This document shows, piece by piece, positions 32,430-40,218 of a DNA stretch of 64,000 nt; position 1 is the stretch's first letter, and the number at the start of each line of letters is the position of its first letter. A program made the position numbers and the translations under genes. A model generated the notes under the pieces. The model saw nothing but the letters and a program-made list of their open reading frames with translations. It did no database searches and was not told the origin of the DNA. Location of the stretch: the NCBI GenBank assembly GCA_031547595.1, contig JAVBRU010000017.1, forward strand, positions 7,911-71,910, given 5' to 3'. The stretch comes from JAVBRU01 sp031547595 (GTDB lineage Bacteria > Bacillota > Clostridia > Christensenellales > Aristaeellaceae).

Positions 32430-33975
32430 GTTTTTGGGTTTTGTGCTGGGCGTAGTCGTCCTGTTTTACAGCATGCCTGTAAAGCTGCGCTGGGTGGTGC
32501 TGCTGCTGGCCAGCCTAGGCTTTTACGCCGTGGCAGGCTGGCAAAGCATGGCGTATTTGCTGAGCGTAACGGCCATCACTTACTTGGCTGCACGTCTGAT
32601 GGAAAAGCTGCGGGGCAATGAAACAGATGCACTGAGCGCGGAAGACAAAGCGGCAGCAAACCGCGCGGCAAAGCAGCGCAAGGCTGTTTTGCTTCTAGCG
32701 CTGGTTTTAGCGCTGGGTGCGCTTTTGTTTATCAAGTATTTTGATGTGGCGAAGGACGGCCTGAACAGCCTGTTTTCGCTGGCCGGGTGGCACCTTACAA
32801 TCCCATCGTTTGCCATTCTCGTGCCGCTAGGATTATCGTACTTTACATTCCAGAGCGTAGGGTATATCATCGATGTATATCGCGGCAAGTATGCGCCGCA
32901 AAAGAACCCGCTCAAATACCTGTTGTTCGTCTCTTTCTTTCCGCAAATCGCGCAGGGGCCGATTTCGCCATATCCGCAGCTTGCGCCGCAGCTATATGCA
33001 CCCAGGCGTTTCTCACCGGAAACATTTGTATCCGGCTTTCAGTTGGCTTTATGGGGCTATTTTAAGAAATTGGTGCTGGCCGACCGCCTGGCACCTGTCA
33101 CATTCCGCGTAGCAGGCGGCGGGGCGCAGCCCGGCTGGCTGATCCTGTTTGGTGTCGTATTATACGCAATTCGTCTGTATGCGGACTTCTCCGGCGGTAT
33201 GGACATCATCCGGGGCGTGGCTCGGATGCTGGGCGTGGATATGGTGGAGAACTTCAAGCGCCCGTTCTTCTCGCTTTCTGTTGCAGAATACTGGCGCAGG
33301 TGGCATATCTCGCTGGGTGTGTGGTTCCGCTCCTATGTGTTTTATCCTTTGTGCACCTCGCATTTTGGTGTGGCCTGCGGCAAACTTGGCAAGAAGCTGT
33401 TTGGTAAAAAAGTGGGGCGCGTACTGCCGGGTGTGATTGCAACCATTGTGATCTTTCTTTTCATTGGAATCTGGCACATGGCAAACTGGAATGCGGTATT
33501 GTATGGAACATACTTTGGTCTGCTATTGGGCGCTGCGCTGCTGCTGGAGCCAACCTTCAAAACCTGGAAACGCAGGCTGCACATCCAAGAGCAATCAGCC
33601 TGGTGGAAAGCAGTTAGCTCAATCCGTACTTTGGTATGTATTTTGATTGCGCAGTACTTTGCGTTCACCTATCATCCGCAGACCTCGTTTGAATTGCTGC
33701 GGGGCACATTTGCAAACTGGAGCTTTGCAGGGTTTTCGGGGCAAATGACAGCGCTGATGCCAGCGTTGGAATGGGCCATTGCGGGCGCGGCCTTTGCGGT
33801 GCTGTTGCTGGTGGATATTCTGTGCGAACGGGGCATTGATGTGTGTGGCAAGCTGGCGCGTGGCGTGTTCATTGTGCGCTGGGTGGTGCTGATTGCGTTA
33901 ATTCTGGCTATTGTGATATTCGGCTGCTATGGAGAGGGCTTTGACAGCGCAGCTTTCCTGTATACGCAGTTTTAG
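32410..33975 (+). CDS. MBOAT-family O-acyltransferase (DltB/AlgI-like)
   Basis: 521 residues from the GTG at 32410, which lies 9 bases after GGAGG. At least ten membrane segments. MBOAT hallmarks are RLYADFSGGMDIIRGVARML, SVAEYWRRWHISLGVWFRSY and the catalytic His356 in FIGIWHMANWNAVLYG. DltB-type proteins take the aminoacyl group from the carrier protein across the membrane; AlgI-type ones acetylate polysaccharides. The neighbours argue for an aminoacyl donor. The acceptor (teichoic acid, exopolysaccharide or glycolipid) cannot be read from the sequence. Confidence 0.88.
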   Translation: MSILSFEFLGFVLGVVVLFYSMPVKLRWVVLLLASLGFYAVAGWQSMAYLLSVTAITYLAARLMEKLRGNETDALSAEDKAAANRAAKQRKAVLLLALVLALGALLFIKYFDVAKDGLNSLFSLAGWHLTIPSFAILVPLGLSYFTFQSVGYIIDVYRGKYAPQKNPLKYLLFVSFFPQIAQGPISPYPQLAPQLYAPRRFSPETFVSGFQLALWGYFKKLVLADRLAPVTFRVAGGGAQPGWLILFGVVLYAIRLYADFSGGMDIIRGVARMLGVDMVENFKRPFFSLSVAEYWRRWHISLGVWFRSYVFYPLCTSHFGVACGKLGKKLFGKKVGRVLPGVIATIVIFLFIGIWHMANWNAVLYGTYFGLLLGAALLLEPTFKTWKRRLHIQEQSAWWKAVSSIRTLVCILIAQYFAFTYHPQTSFELLRGTFANWSFAGFSGQMTALMPALEWAIAGAAFAVLLLVDILCERGIDVCGKLARGVFIVRWVVLIALILAIVIFGCYGEGFDSAAFLYTQF

Positions 33976-33987
33976 GAGGGGGCTTCT

Positions 33988-35061
33988 TTGTTGCCTGAAA
34001 GTATTCAGACTAAGCCCGAAAAGAAAAGCCGGGATATCGTGTGCTTCTGGCTGCGTTTGATCGCCTTTGCGCTGCTGGTGTTTGCGGTATTGGCCTATGC
34101 GAGCTTTGTACTGACGCCCAAGTACGACTATGGCATTTGCAGCATTGTGAACCTTTACCAGCAAAAAGAAAACAGCATTGATGTGCTGGTGCTGGGCACC
34201 AGCCTGGCCTATGCGGGGGTGAATACCAATATTTTGTGGCAGGAATACGGCCTTGCCACCTACAACCTATGCAATGCGGAACAGCCATTTTGGATCAGTT
34301 ATTACTATTTAGAAGAAGCACTTAAAACCCAAATGCCAAGGCTTATTTTGCTGGACGCCAAAGCCTCTATTTACGAGAAAGACTATTTGAAGCCTGCCCG
34401 CACGATTTTGTGCACCTACGGCATCCGCGCACCCGTCACGCGGCTGAAGGCCATTGCTGCCAGTGTGGAAAAGCAAGAGGTTCTCGGCTTTTATCTCGCT
34501 TTTCCTAAGCTGCACAACAACTATTCTGAGATGAACTGGGATGCTTTTCAGCTGTTTCCCGATAACGGCGGGCGCGGGCCGACATGGAAGGGCTTTATCG
34601 AAGTAGATCAATTTGAAAAGCACGAGCGTCCGAGCCTCGTATGGACAGACATCAAGCGCCCCTTGAATGCCAAGCAGCAGGAGTATTTCGAAAAAATCCT
34701 GCAATTGACGCAGCAAAAAGGCATTCCTGTACTGTTGGTTGGGTTCCCCAACCCGGATTACGCGAATGACCACATGTTCTATAACAGCCTGTGGAGCGTT
34801 GCCGCGCAGTATGGCGTGAGCGGCATCAACTACAACAACCCCAATTTGCGCTTTGGGCTGCGCTATTCGTCGGATTTTGCGGATTGGCAGCACCTCAATA
34901 TCAAAGGCAGTGTCACATTCAGCCGCCGGCTCGGCGAGGATATACGCACCTGCTTTGATGTGCCGGACCGCCGCGGAGATCCGGAGTATGCATCTTACGA
35001 CCTTTGCGCGGCGGATTGGTATGCCAAGTATACGCCGTTTGTTTCCCTACCGCCCCAGTGA
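33988..35061 (+). CDS. Membrane-anchored SGNH-like protein (DltD-position)
   Basis: 357 residues starting at a TTG (33988) 8 bases after AGGAGGGGG. One N-terminal membrane anchor (LIAFALLVFAVLAYASFVL, about residues 25-45) and an extracytoplasmic domain. DVLVLGTSLAYAG supplies the GxS nucleophile and DFADWQHLNIKG supplies the C-terminal Asp-x-x-His of SGNH hydrolases. DltD is likewise an anchored SGNH-like protein needed for transfer to the final acceptor. Overall similarity to classical DltD looks limited, so this is assigned by architecture and position. Confidence 0.75.
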   Translation: MLPESIQTKPEKKSRDIVCFWLRLIAFALLVFAVLAYASFVLTPKYDYGICSIVNLYQQKENSIDVLVLGTSLAYAGVNTNILWQEYGLATYNLCNAEQPFWISYYYLEEALKTQMPRLILLDAKASIYEKDYLKPARTILCTYGIRAPVTRLKAIAASVEKQEVLGFYLAFPKLHNNYSEMNWDAFQLFPDNGGRGPTWKGFIEVDQFEKHERPSLVWTDIKRPLNAKQQEYFEKILQLTQQKGIPVLLVGFPNPDYANDHMFYNSLWSVAAQYGVSGINYNNPNLRFGLRYSSDFADWQHLNIKGSVTFSRRLGEDIRTCFDVPDRRGDPEYASYDLCAADWYAKYTPFVSLPPQ

Positions 35062-35076
35062 AAAGGAGGTTTTCCC

Positions 35077-36573
35077 ATGGTTCAAAATGTGCTTGAATAC
35101 CTGGAAGCAACAGCATGCCGTGTGCCGGAGCGCACGGCGTATGCGGACGAGCGAAAGACAGTGACCTATGCGGAATTGTTGGACCAGGCAAAACGGGTTG
35201 GCAGCGCGGCAGCGCAGCTTGCAGCGCCCAAACAGCCTATTGCCGTGTTGATGGACACGCGGGACACCCGTTGTGTGATAGCGCTGCTGGGTGTGCTGTA
35301 CGCGGGCTGCTTCTTTGTGCCGCTGGATGCCGATATGCCGGCTGAACGGCTTCAACTGATACTGGGCCAGCTAGAGCCGGCGCTTTTGCTGTGCGACGAA
35401 AAAGGCACGGCAGCAGTAAGCATGGCGCAGACAGACTATCCTGTATTGGACTATCAGAAGGCATCCGAAACAGCAGCAGACGATAACTTGCTGCAGCGTA
35501 TCCGCGCGGGCGCAAGCATAGACGATGTGATGTCCATCATGTACACAAGCGGTTCCACGGGCATCCCCAAGGGCGTGATGCAAAGCCAGCGCAGCCATAT
35601 TTACTATACCGAAGCCACCATCCTCAAATATAACTTTGCTGAAAATACCGTTTTTGGTAATCAATCGCCGTTCTTCTACGCCAACTCCATCATCGATATC
35701 TATCCCCCCATTGCGCTTGGCGCAACAACCTATATCCTGCCCGCCAAGGCGCTCAGCTTCCCCAAGTATTTGATCGAACAACTGAACGAATACCGCGTGG
35801 CAGAGCTGACCATGACGCCCTCCAGCTACGTGAAGGTGGCCAATGCGGGCGTGCTCAGTGAAGGCACACTGCCATATCTACAGTATATAATCTTGTCAGG
35901 CGAGGCCGCGTCCTGGGCGACCCTCCGGCAATGGATGGCAGCAGCGCCCAATGCAGACGTGTGGAACTTCTATGGCAGCACAGAGGCGTATTCCGTGGCA
36001 GTGCTGCGTATTGACCGGGAGTTTTCAGACGGGGATGTGATCCCGGTAGGTTTGCCGTATAAAGAAGTTGAAATTCTTTTCCTGGATGATGAAGGAACGC
36101 CTGTTGCACCGGGCGAGCGTGGCGAAATGCTGATCCATAACCCCTGGCTGTCGGACGGGTATTATCGCGATGCGGCGCGTACGGACGGTGTATTTGTGCT
36201 GCATGATGGCAAACGATATTACCGCACGGGGGATTATGGGTTCCTCAACGATCAGGGGCAGCTGGTGGTGCTGGGGCGGCAGGACCAGCAGATCAAGCAC
36301 ATGGGCTACCGGATGGAACTGGGCGAGGTGGAATACGCGCTGCGCACATTGCCTGGCTGGCAGGATGGCTGCTGCCTGTTTAAAAAAGACTCCGGTATGA
36401 TTTACTGTTTCTGGACGGGTAATTTAAGCAAAGGGGATATCCTGGCAGGGTTGAAAAAGATACTGCCCAAGTATGCGCTGCCGGATGTTTTTATCAACCT
36501 TCCGCAGCTGCCCCATACTGCCACCATGAAGATTGACCGGCAAAAGCTGCGGGCGGACTTTATGCGTGATTGA
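35077..36573 (+). CDS. Adenylation enzyme 2 (DltA-like, different binding pocket)
   Basis: 498 residues. A3 YTSGSTGIPKGVMQ, A5 NFYGSTEAYS (Ser where DltA has Pro), A7 TGDYGFLNDQG, A8 LGRQDQQIKHMGYRMELGE and A10 MKIDR. It aligns end to end with adenylation enzyme 1, but the pocket segment reads YIILSGEAAS, so Ser replaces the DltA cysteine. It is therefore likely to activate another amino or carboxylic acid. A strong AAAAGGAGGT site precedes the ATG. It closes the five-gene module; no second carrier protein is seen, so both enzymes may charge the same carrier. Confidence 0.82.
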   Translation: MVQNVLEYLEATACRVPERTAYADERKTVTYAELLDQAKRVGSAAAQLAAPKQPIAVLMDTRDTRCVIALLGVLYAGCFFVPLDADMPAERLQLILGQLEPALLLCDEKGTAAVSMAQTDYPVLDYQKASETAADDNLLQRIRAGASIDDVMSIMYTSGSTGIPKGVMQSQRSHIYYTEATILKYNFAENTVFGNQSPFFYANSIIDIYPPIALGATTYILPAKALSFPKYLIEQLNEYRVAELTMTPSSYVKVANAGVLSEGTLPYLQYIILSGEAASWATLRQWMAAAPNADVWNFYGSTEAYSVAVLRIDREFSDGDVIPVGLPYKEVEILFLDDEGTPVAPGERGEMLIHNPWLSDGYYRDAARTDGVFVLHDGKRYYRTGDYGFLNDQGQLVVLGRQDQQIKHMGYRMELGEVEYALRTLPGWQDGCCLFKKDSGMIYCFWTGNLSKGDILAGLKKILPKYALPDVFINLPQLPHTATMKIDRQKLRADFMRD

Positions 36574-36634
36574 GCGACGGCTGGTGCGCAGAGAACATGC
36601 TCCGCCTCCATTTATCTGGTTTTTAGGCTTGTGC

Positions 36635-36696
36635 TGAATATTCCAGCCGGGTGTGCTGGATATTCCATTGTTGTAAGGAAGGCATACTGATATACT
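36635..36696 (+). promoter_or_regulatory. YesN-type boxes and promoter of the third GH3 gene
   Basis: Boxes TGAATATTCCA (36635-36645) and TGGATATTCCA (36657-36667) are 22 bp apart. TTGTTG (36668-36673) follows directly and TATACT is at 36691-36696 with a 17-bp spacer, giving the same geometry as at 21506 and 39201. Confidence 0.8.
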
Positions 36697-36754
36697 AACA
36701 GTAAATGGCTGATATGCGGTTCATACAGCCAATATAGAATAAGGAGAGGGTACT

Positions 36755-39118
36755 ATGAAGAAACTGTCCCTGCTCATGGCGCTTGTCATGCTGTTCAGCG
36801 TGCTTGGCATTTCCGCGTTTGCCGAAGCCGTCGAACCTGCCGGCCCCACTGAAGCCGAGATCCTTGCCTCGAATTGCGATTTCGCGATTATCGAAGCAAA
36901 CGGCGCTCAGCCCCGCTTAACCTACATCGAAGGTGTTACCACCATCTTGGAAGTAGATGGCCTGAAGTTCAAGGATTTGAACAGCAACGGCAAACTTGAC
37001 GTGTACGAAGACTACCGCCAGGATGTTGAAGCACGTATTGCCGATCTGCTTGCTCAGATGACCATCGAAGAAGAAGTGGGTCTGTTGTTCTGCAACAACA
37101 CCGCTTTGGAAGATGCACGCAGCCTGGTTTCAGAGTTTTATCTGACCTGCCAGCTGTTCAACCTGAACGGCACGCCCATCACCATCACCAACACCCTGAA
37201 CAACATGCAGGCAGCAGCCGAAGCAGAGCGTCTGGGCGTTCCCATGGTGTTCACCTCTGACCGCGAGTACAACTCCTTTGGCGGCTATATCGACAAATCC
37301 CACGAAGGATTTGGCACCGCATATGATCCCGACTTGGCGTATGAGCTTGCTTCCTACTATGGCAAGGCAATGCGCGCCATCGGTATCCATGTCACCTTCG
37401 AGCCCTACGCAAACGAAATTGGCGCACAGTACGGCGAAAATCCCGAGCTGATTGCCAAAGTTGTGCATGCGGAAATCCTGGGCCTGCAAGAAAACGGCCT
37501 GGCATCCTGCACCAAGCACTGGATCGGCCGCGGCGGCGATTCCAACTTCCAAAACGCCCGCAGCGTTGCTCAGAACTTCGACAACTGGATGGTGGGCTGG
37601 GAAGCTGCACTGTCTGCCGGCTCTGAATGGGTCATGACCAACTGCGGCGCTACTGGCATCACCAACACCACCGACGTGAAGTGGGACAAGGTGACCATGA
37701 GCTACCTGCGCGACACCCTTGGCTTCCAGGGCATCGTTGTCACCGACTGGTGGCCGCTGGGCATGGGCTCCAAGATCACCGGTATCACCAACGAAGGTGT
37801 TGACCTGAACGCAGCATCCCACGCTTGGCTGTACAACGATGCGCTCGCCAATGGCGTTGACATCTTTGGCACCAGCAGCATGGCCCACGGCACCGAAGTG
37901 AACAACTATTGGGCCAACTGGCCGGACGTCATCATCGAAGGCCTCTCCACTGGCGAAGTGGACAAAGCCAATGTGGACGGCGCTGCCACCCGTATCCTCC
38001 GCTTCAAATTCACCAAGGGTCTGTTCGAAAATCCCTACTGTGACGTGGCTGCCGCTGTTGAGCTGTGCGCCAGCGTTGAATGGGGCGCAAACCCCACTGC
38101 GATCCACAGCAACGAGGATCTGCGTGCTGCCCGTAACCCCTACGAAGTTGAACTGACCGAAAAACTGCAAGCCAAGTCTGCAGTGCTGGTTAAGAACGAC
38201 GGCAACCTCCTGCCCCTTGCCAATGGCATCAAAGTGTACATCGAAGCCAGCAACAAGGACGCAAAAGCCGGCTATGTCAAGTACATCGGCAACTTCGCAA
38301 CCGTTGTTGAATCCATGGAAGAAGCAGATGTTGTGATTGGCGATTTCAGCACAATCAACGACGTTGCTGAGCTGTTCATTGATGACGCACAGGATCTGGG
38401 CAAACCCATCGTGCTGACCCTGAACAACACCGATCCCACCCAGTATGCCATCGAAAGCGCTGATGCTCTGATGTATCTGAGCTATAACCAGGCTGCCGAC
38501 CATGGCTCAACCGAAGCTGGCTTCATCACCACCACCGAACCCTGGATCTATGCTGACATTCTGTTTGGCGTCAAAGAACCCGGCGGCGTGATCGTGAAAG
38601 AATTGGCTCGTAACTCCTTCGCTGATGCCGAGCAGTGGAAAGACCTTGCTGGTGATCAGGGCGCATCTCCCTATGTCCGTCTGATGATTCAGGCGACCAT
38701 GGAAGATGACAAGCAATACCATGCGTCCCCCAACAACTGGGGCGATCCGCTGGTTCAGGCCTTCTATGGCATGAAGTATGGCCAGAACCCCGAGTTCGTG
38801 TACAGCTGCATGATCCTGCCCACCTCCATGCAGGAAGTGGAAGAGACCAACAGCTGGGGCTCTGTATCCAAGAGTGTGAAGAGCGTTGTGACCGCCAAGG
38901 CAGGCGAGCCCTTCACCGTGTATGCCCTGCTTCGCAACAACGGCGCGGACGGCATCACCACCGCTCAGGTGTATGATGGCGACACGCTGGTTGCCGAGAA
39001 GATCTTCACCGTGTGCGGCGGCAGCTGGCGCGTTGTGGAAATCGAAGTCACCCTCGCGGCCGGTGAGCATACCCTCACCCTCGGCGGCGCGAGCGGCACC
39101 ATCATCATCGCAGAATAA
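36755..39118 (+). CDS. Secreted glycoside hydrolase family 3 enzyme 3
   Basis: 787 residues. Signal peptide to about SAFAEAVE. It shares the FKDLNSNGKLDVYEDYR loop with the other two GH3 proteins, then VPMVFTSDREYNS, CTKHWIGRGGDSN and nucleophile Asp331 in IVVTDWWPLG. About 130 residues longer than its paralogues, with an added C-terminal beta domain (VYALLRNNGADGITTAQVYD region). Codon use is more strongly biased to NNC codons than in neighbours, suggesting high expression. It is monocistronic between its own promoter and a terminator. Substrate not deducible. Confidence 0.9.
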   Translation: MKKLSLLMALVMLFSVLGISAFAEAVEPAGPTEAEILASNCDFAIIEANGAQPRLTYIEGVTTILEVDGLKFKDLNSNGKLDVYEDYRQDVEARIADLLAQMTIEEEVGLLFCNNTALEDARSLVSEFYLTCQLFNLNGTPITITNTLNNMQAAAEAERLGVPMVFTSDREYNSFGGYIDKSHEGFGTAYDPDLAYELASYYGKAMRAIGIHVTFEPYANEIGAQYGENPELIAKVVHAEILGLQENGLASCTKHWIGRGGDSNFQNARSVAQNFDNWMVGWEAALSAGSEWVMTNCGATGITNTTDVKWDKVTMSYLRDTLGFQGIVVTDWWPLGMGSKITGITNEGVDLNAASHAWLYNDALANGVDIFGTSSMAHGTEVNNYWANWPDVIIEGLSTGEVDKANVDGAATRILRFKFTKGLFENPYCDVAAAVELCASVEWGANPTAIHSNEDLRAARNPYEVELTEKLQAKSAVLVKNDGNLLPLANGIKVYIEASNKDAKAGYVKYIGNFATVVESMEEADVVIGDFSTINDVAELFIDDAQDLGKPIVLTLNNTDPTQYAIESADALMYLSYNQAADHGSTEAGFITTTEPWIYADILFGVKEPGGVIVKELARNSFADAEQWKDLAGDQGASPYVRLMIQATMEDDKQYHASPNNWGDPLVQAFYGMKYGQNPEFVYSCMILPTSMQEVEETNSWGSVSKSVKSVVTAKAGEPFTVYALLRNNGADGITTAQVYDGDTLVAEKIFTVCGGSWRVVEIEVTLAAGEHTLTLGGASGTIIIAE

Positions 39119-39136
39119 TCCATAGTCAAACCTCCT

Positions 39137-39168
39137 GGGGCTGTCGCTTATCGCGGCAGCCCCTTTTG
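39137..39168 (+). terminator. Rho-independent terminator of GH3 gene 3
   Basis: GGGGCTGTCGC (39137-39147) and GCGGCAGCCCC (39153-39163) pair over 11 bp with one G-T pair, followed by TTTTGT. Confidence 0.85.
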
Positions 39169-39200
39169 TCCGTAGGGCTGAAATTTACAAGTGACTGTGC

Positions 39201-39240
39201 TGGATATTCCATTGAACGGGAGATATAATCCGTATATAAT
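39201..39240 (+). promoter_or_regulatory. YesN-type box and promoter of the second CBM9-like gene
   Basis: TGGATATTCCA at 39201-39211 is followed directly by TTGAAC (39212-39217) and, 17 bp on, TATAAT (39235-39240). A weaker box (7 of 11 matches) lies 22 bp upstream at 39179-39189. Confidence 0.8.
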
Positions 39241-39295
39241 GGTATCAGGTAGGGAGAGGCATTCTCCCAGGATTCTATGTAAAGGAGCACTTTGT

Positions 39296-40081
39296 ATGAA
39301 AAAAAGACCGATTCGCATCTTGCTTGGGACACTCTTGATGGTGTGCCTCCTTCTTACAAACCTCTCCGCCTTTGCAGAACAGCCGCAAGCAACGGCTTAT
39401 CGTGCAGAAAACGTTGTGCTGGACGGCAATCTGGATGAATGGAACCTTTCTTCGCCCATCGTGATGGATGATATCACCCAGCTGGTGCGCGACGGCCACT
39501 TCTGGAATGGCCCGGATGATCTGAGCGCCAAGGTCTATATCGCATGGGACGAAACCTATCTGTACATCGCTGCCGATGTGACGGAGGATTCTGTGTTTGG
39601 CGCGATTGAGACACTGCCACTGGATGGCGAAGACAACTTTGAGATTTACATTTCCACCAATCCTGCGGATGATCCCCTGCGCACCGAGTATGCCGCAAAT
39701 GATTTCAAGGTGTTCCTGATCATGGACGGCGAATACTGGGATACGGCCATTGATCGCAGCATGGTGCCCAAGGACAACCGCCAGCGCTTCATCAGCAAGG
39801 GCATGGATGGCGGCGAAAATGTGCTGGATGGCTATGAATGCTTTGCGCAGCGCACCACCATGGGCTTCATCTTCGAGTGCAAGATTCCCTGGACGTGCTT
39901 CAGCAACGAAAAAATTGCTGTATACACCCCCGTCAGCGGTGATACCATCAACTTCAACTTTTTGATCACCGATATTTCTTACCCCTGCCCCGGCACGGAG
40001 TTTGTGCCCCAGATCGCTTGGACGGGCGACCTGAACATCAACACCAACCCCAGCCTGTGGGGACGGCTGACCTTCGAGTAA
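39296..40081 (+). CDS. Secreted CBM9-like carbohydrate-binding protein 2
   Basis: 261 residues from the ATG at 39296 with AAAGGAG 8 bases upstream; a longer in-frame start at 39191 lies in the operator. Signal peptide to about SAFAEQP. One CBM9/DOMON-like domain with VVLDGNLDEWN, VYIAWDETYLYIAADVTED, VLDGYECFAQRTT and C-terminal NPSLWGRLTFE, clearly paralogous to the protein at 21622. It should present a sugar-binding site outside the cell. Followed by a structured terminator. Confidence 0.82.
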   Translation: MKKRPIRILLGTLLMVCLLLTNLSAFAEQPQATAYRAENVVLDGNLDEWNLSSPIVMDDITQLVRDGHFWNGPDDLSAKVYIAWDETYLYIAADVTEDSVFGAIETLPLDGEDNFEIYISTNPADDPLRTEYAANDFKVFLIMDGEYWDTAIDRSMVPKDNRQRFISKGMDGGENVLDGYECFAQRTTMGFIFECKIPWTCFSNEKIAVYTPVSGDTINFNFLITDISYPCPGTEFVPQIAWTGDLNINTNPSLWGRLTFE

Positions 40082-40094
40082 ACGAGCCTCCTTG

Positions 40095-40179
40095 GCCCGG
40101 CAAAGCCTGCCCTCCTCCTAGGGCAGAAGGCATGGTGCGCGAGATACGCCGCGCCCCCTGCTGCTTTGCTGGGCTTTTT
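40095..40179 (+). terminator. Branched terminator-like structure
   Basis: GCCCGGCAAAGC (40095-40106) pairs with GCTTTGCTGGGC (40163-40174, one G-T pair), followed by TTTTT. Inside it, CTGCCCT (40107-40113) pairs with AGGGCAG (40120-40126), and a GC-rich GGTGCG/CGCGCC helix may form a third arm. Confidence 0.6.
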
Positions 40180-40218
40180 CATCTTCAAATTGACAATATC
40201 GAGAGGAAGTAGTCTGTC

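Noticed and set aside
39191..39295. N-terminal extension of the second CBM9-like protein
   Set aside because: The region is the promoter with its TGGATATTCCA box; the ATG at 39296 has an ideal ribosome binding site and starts a signal peptide.
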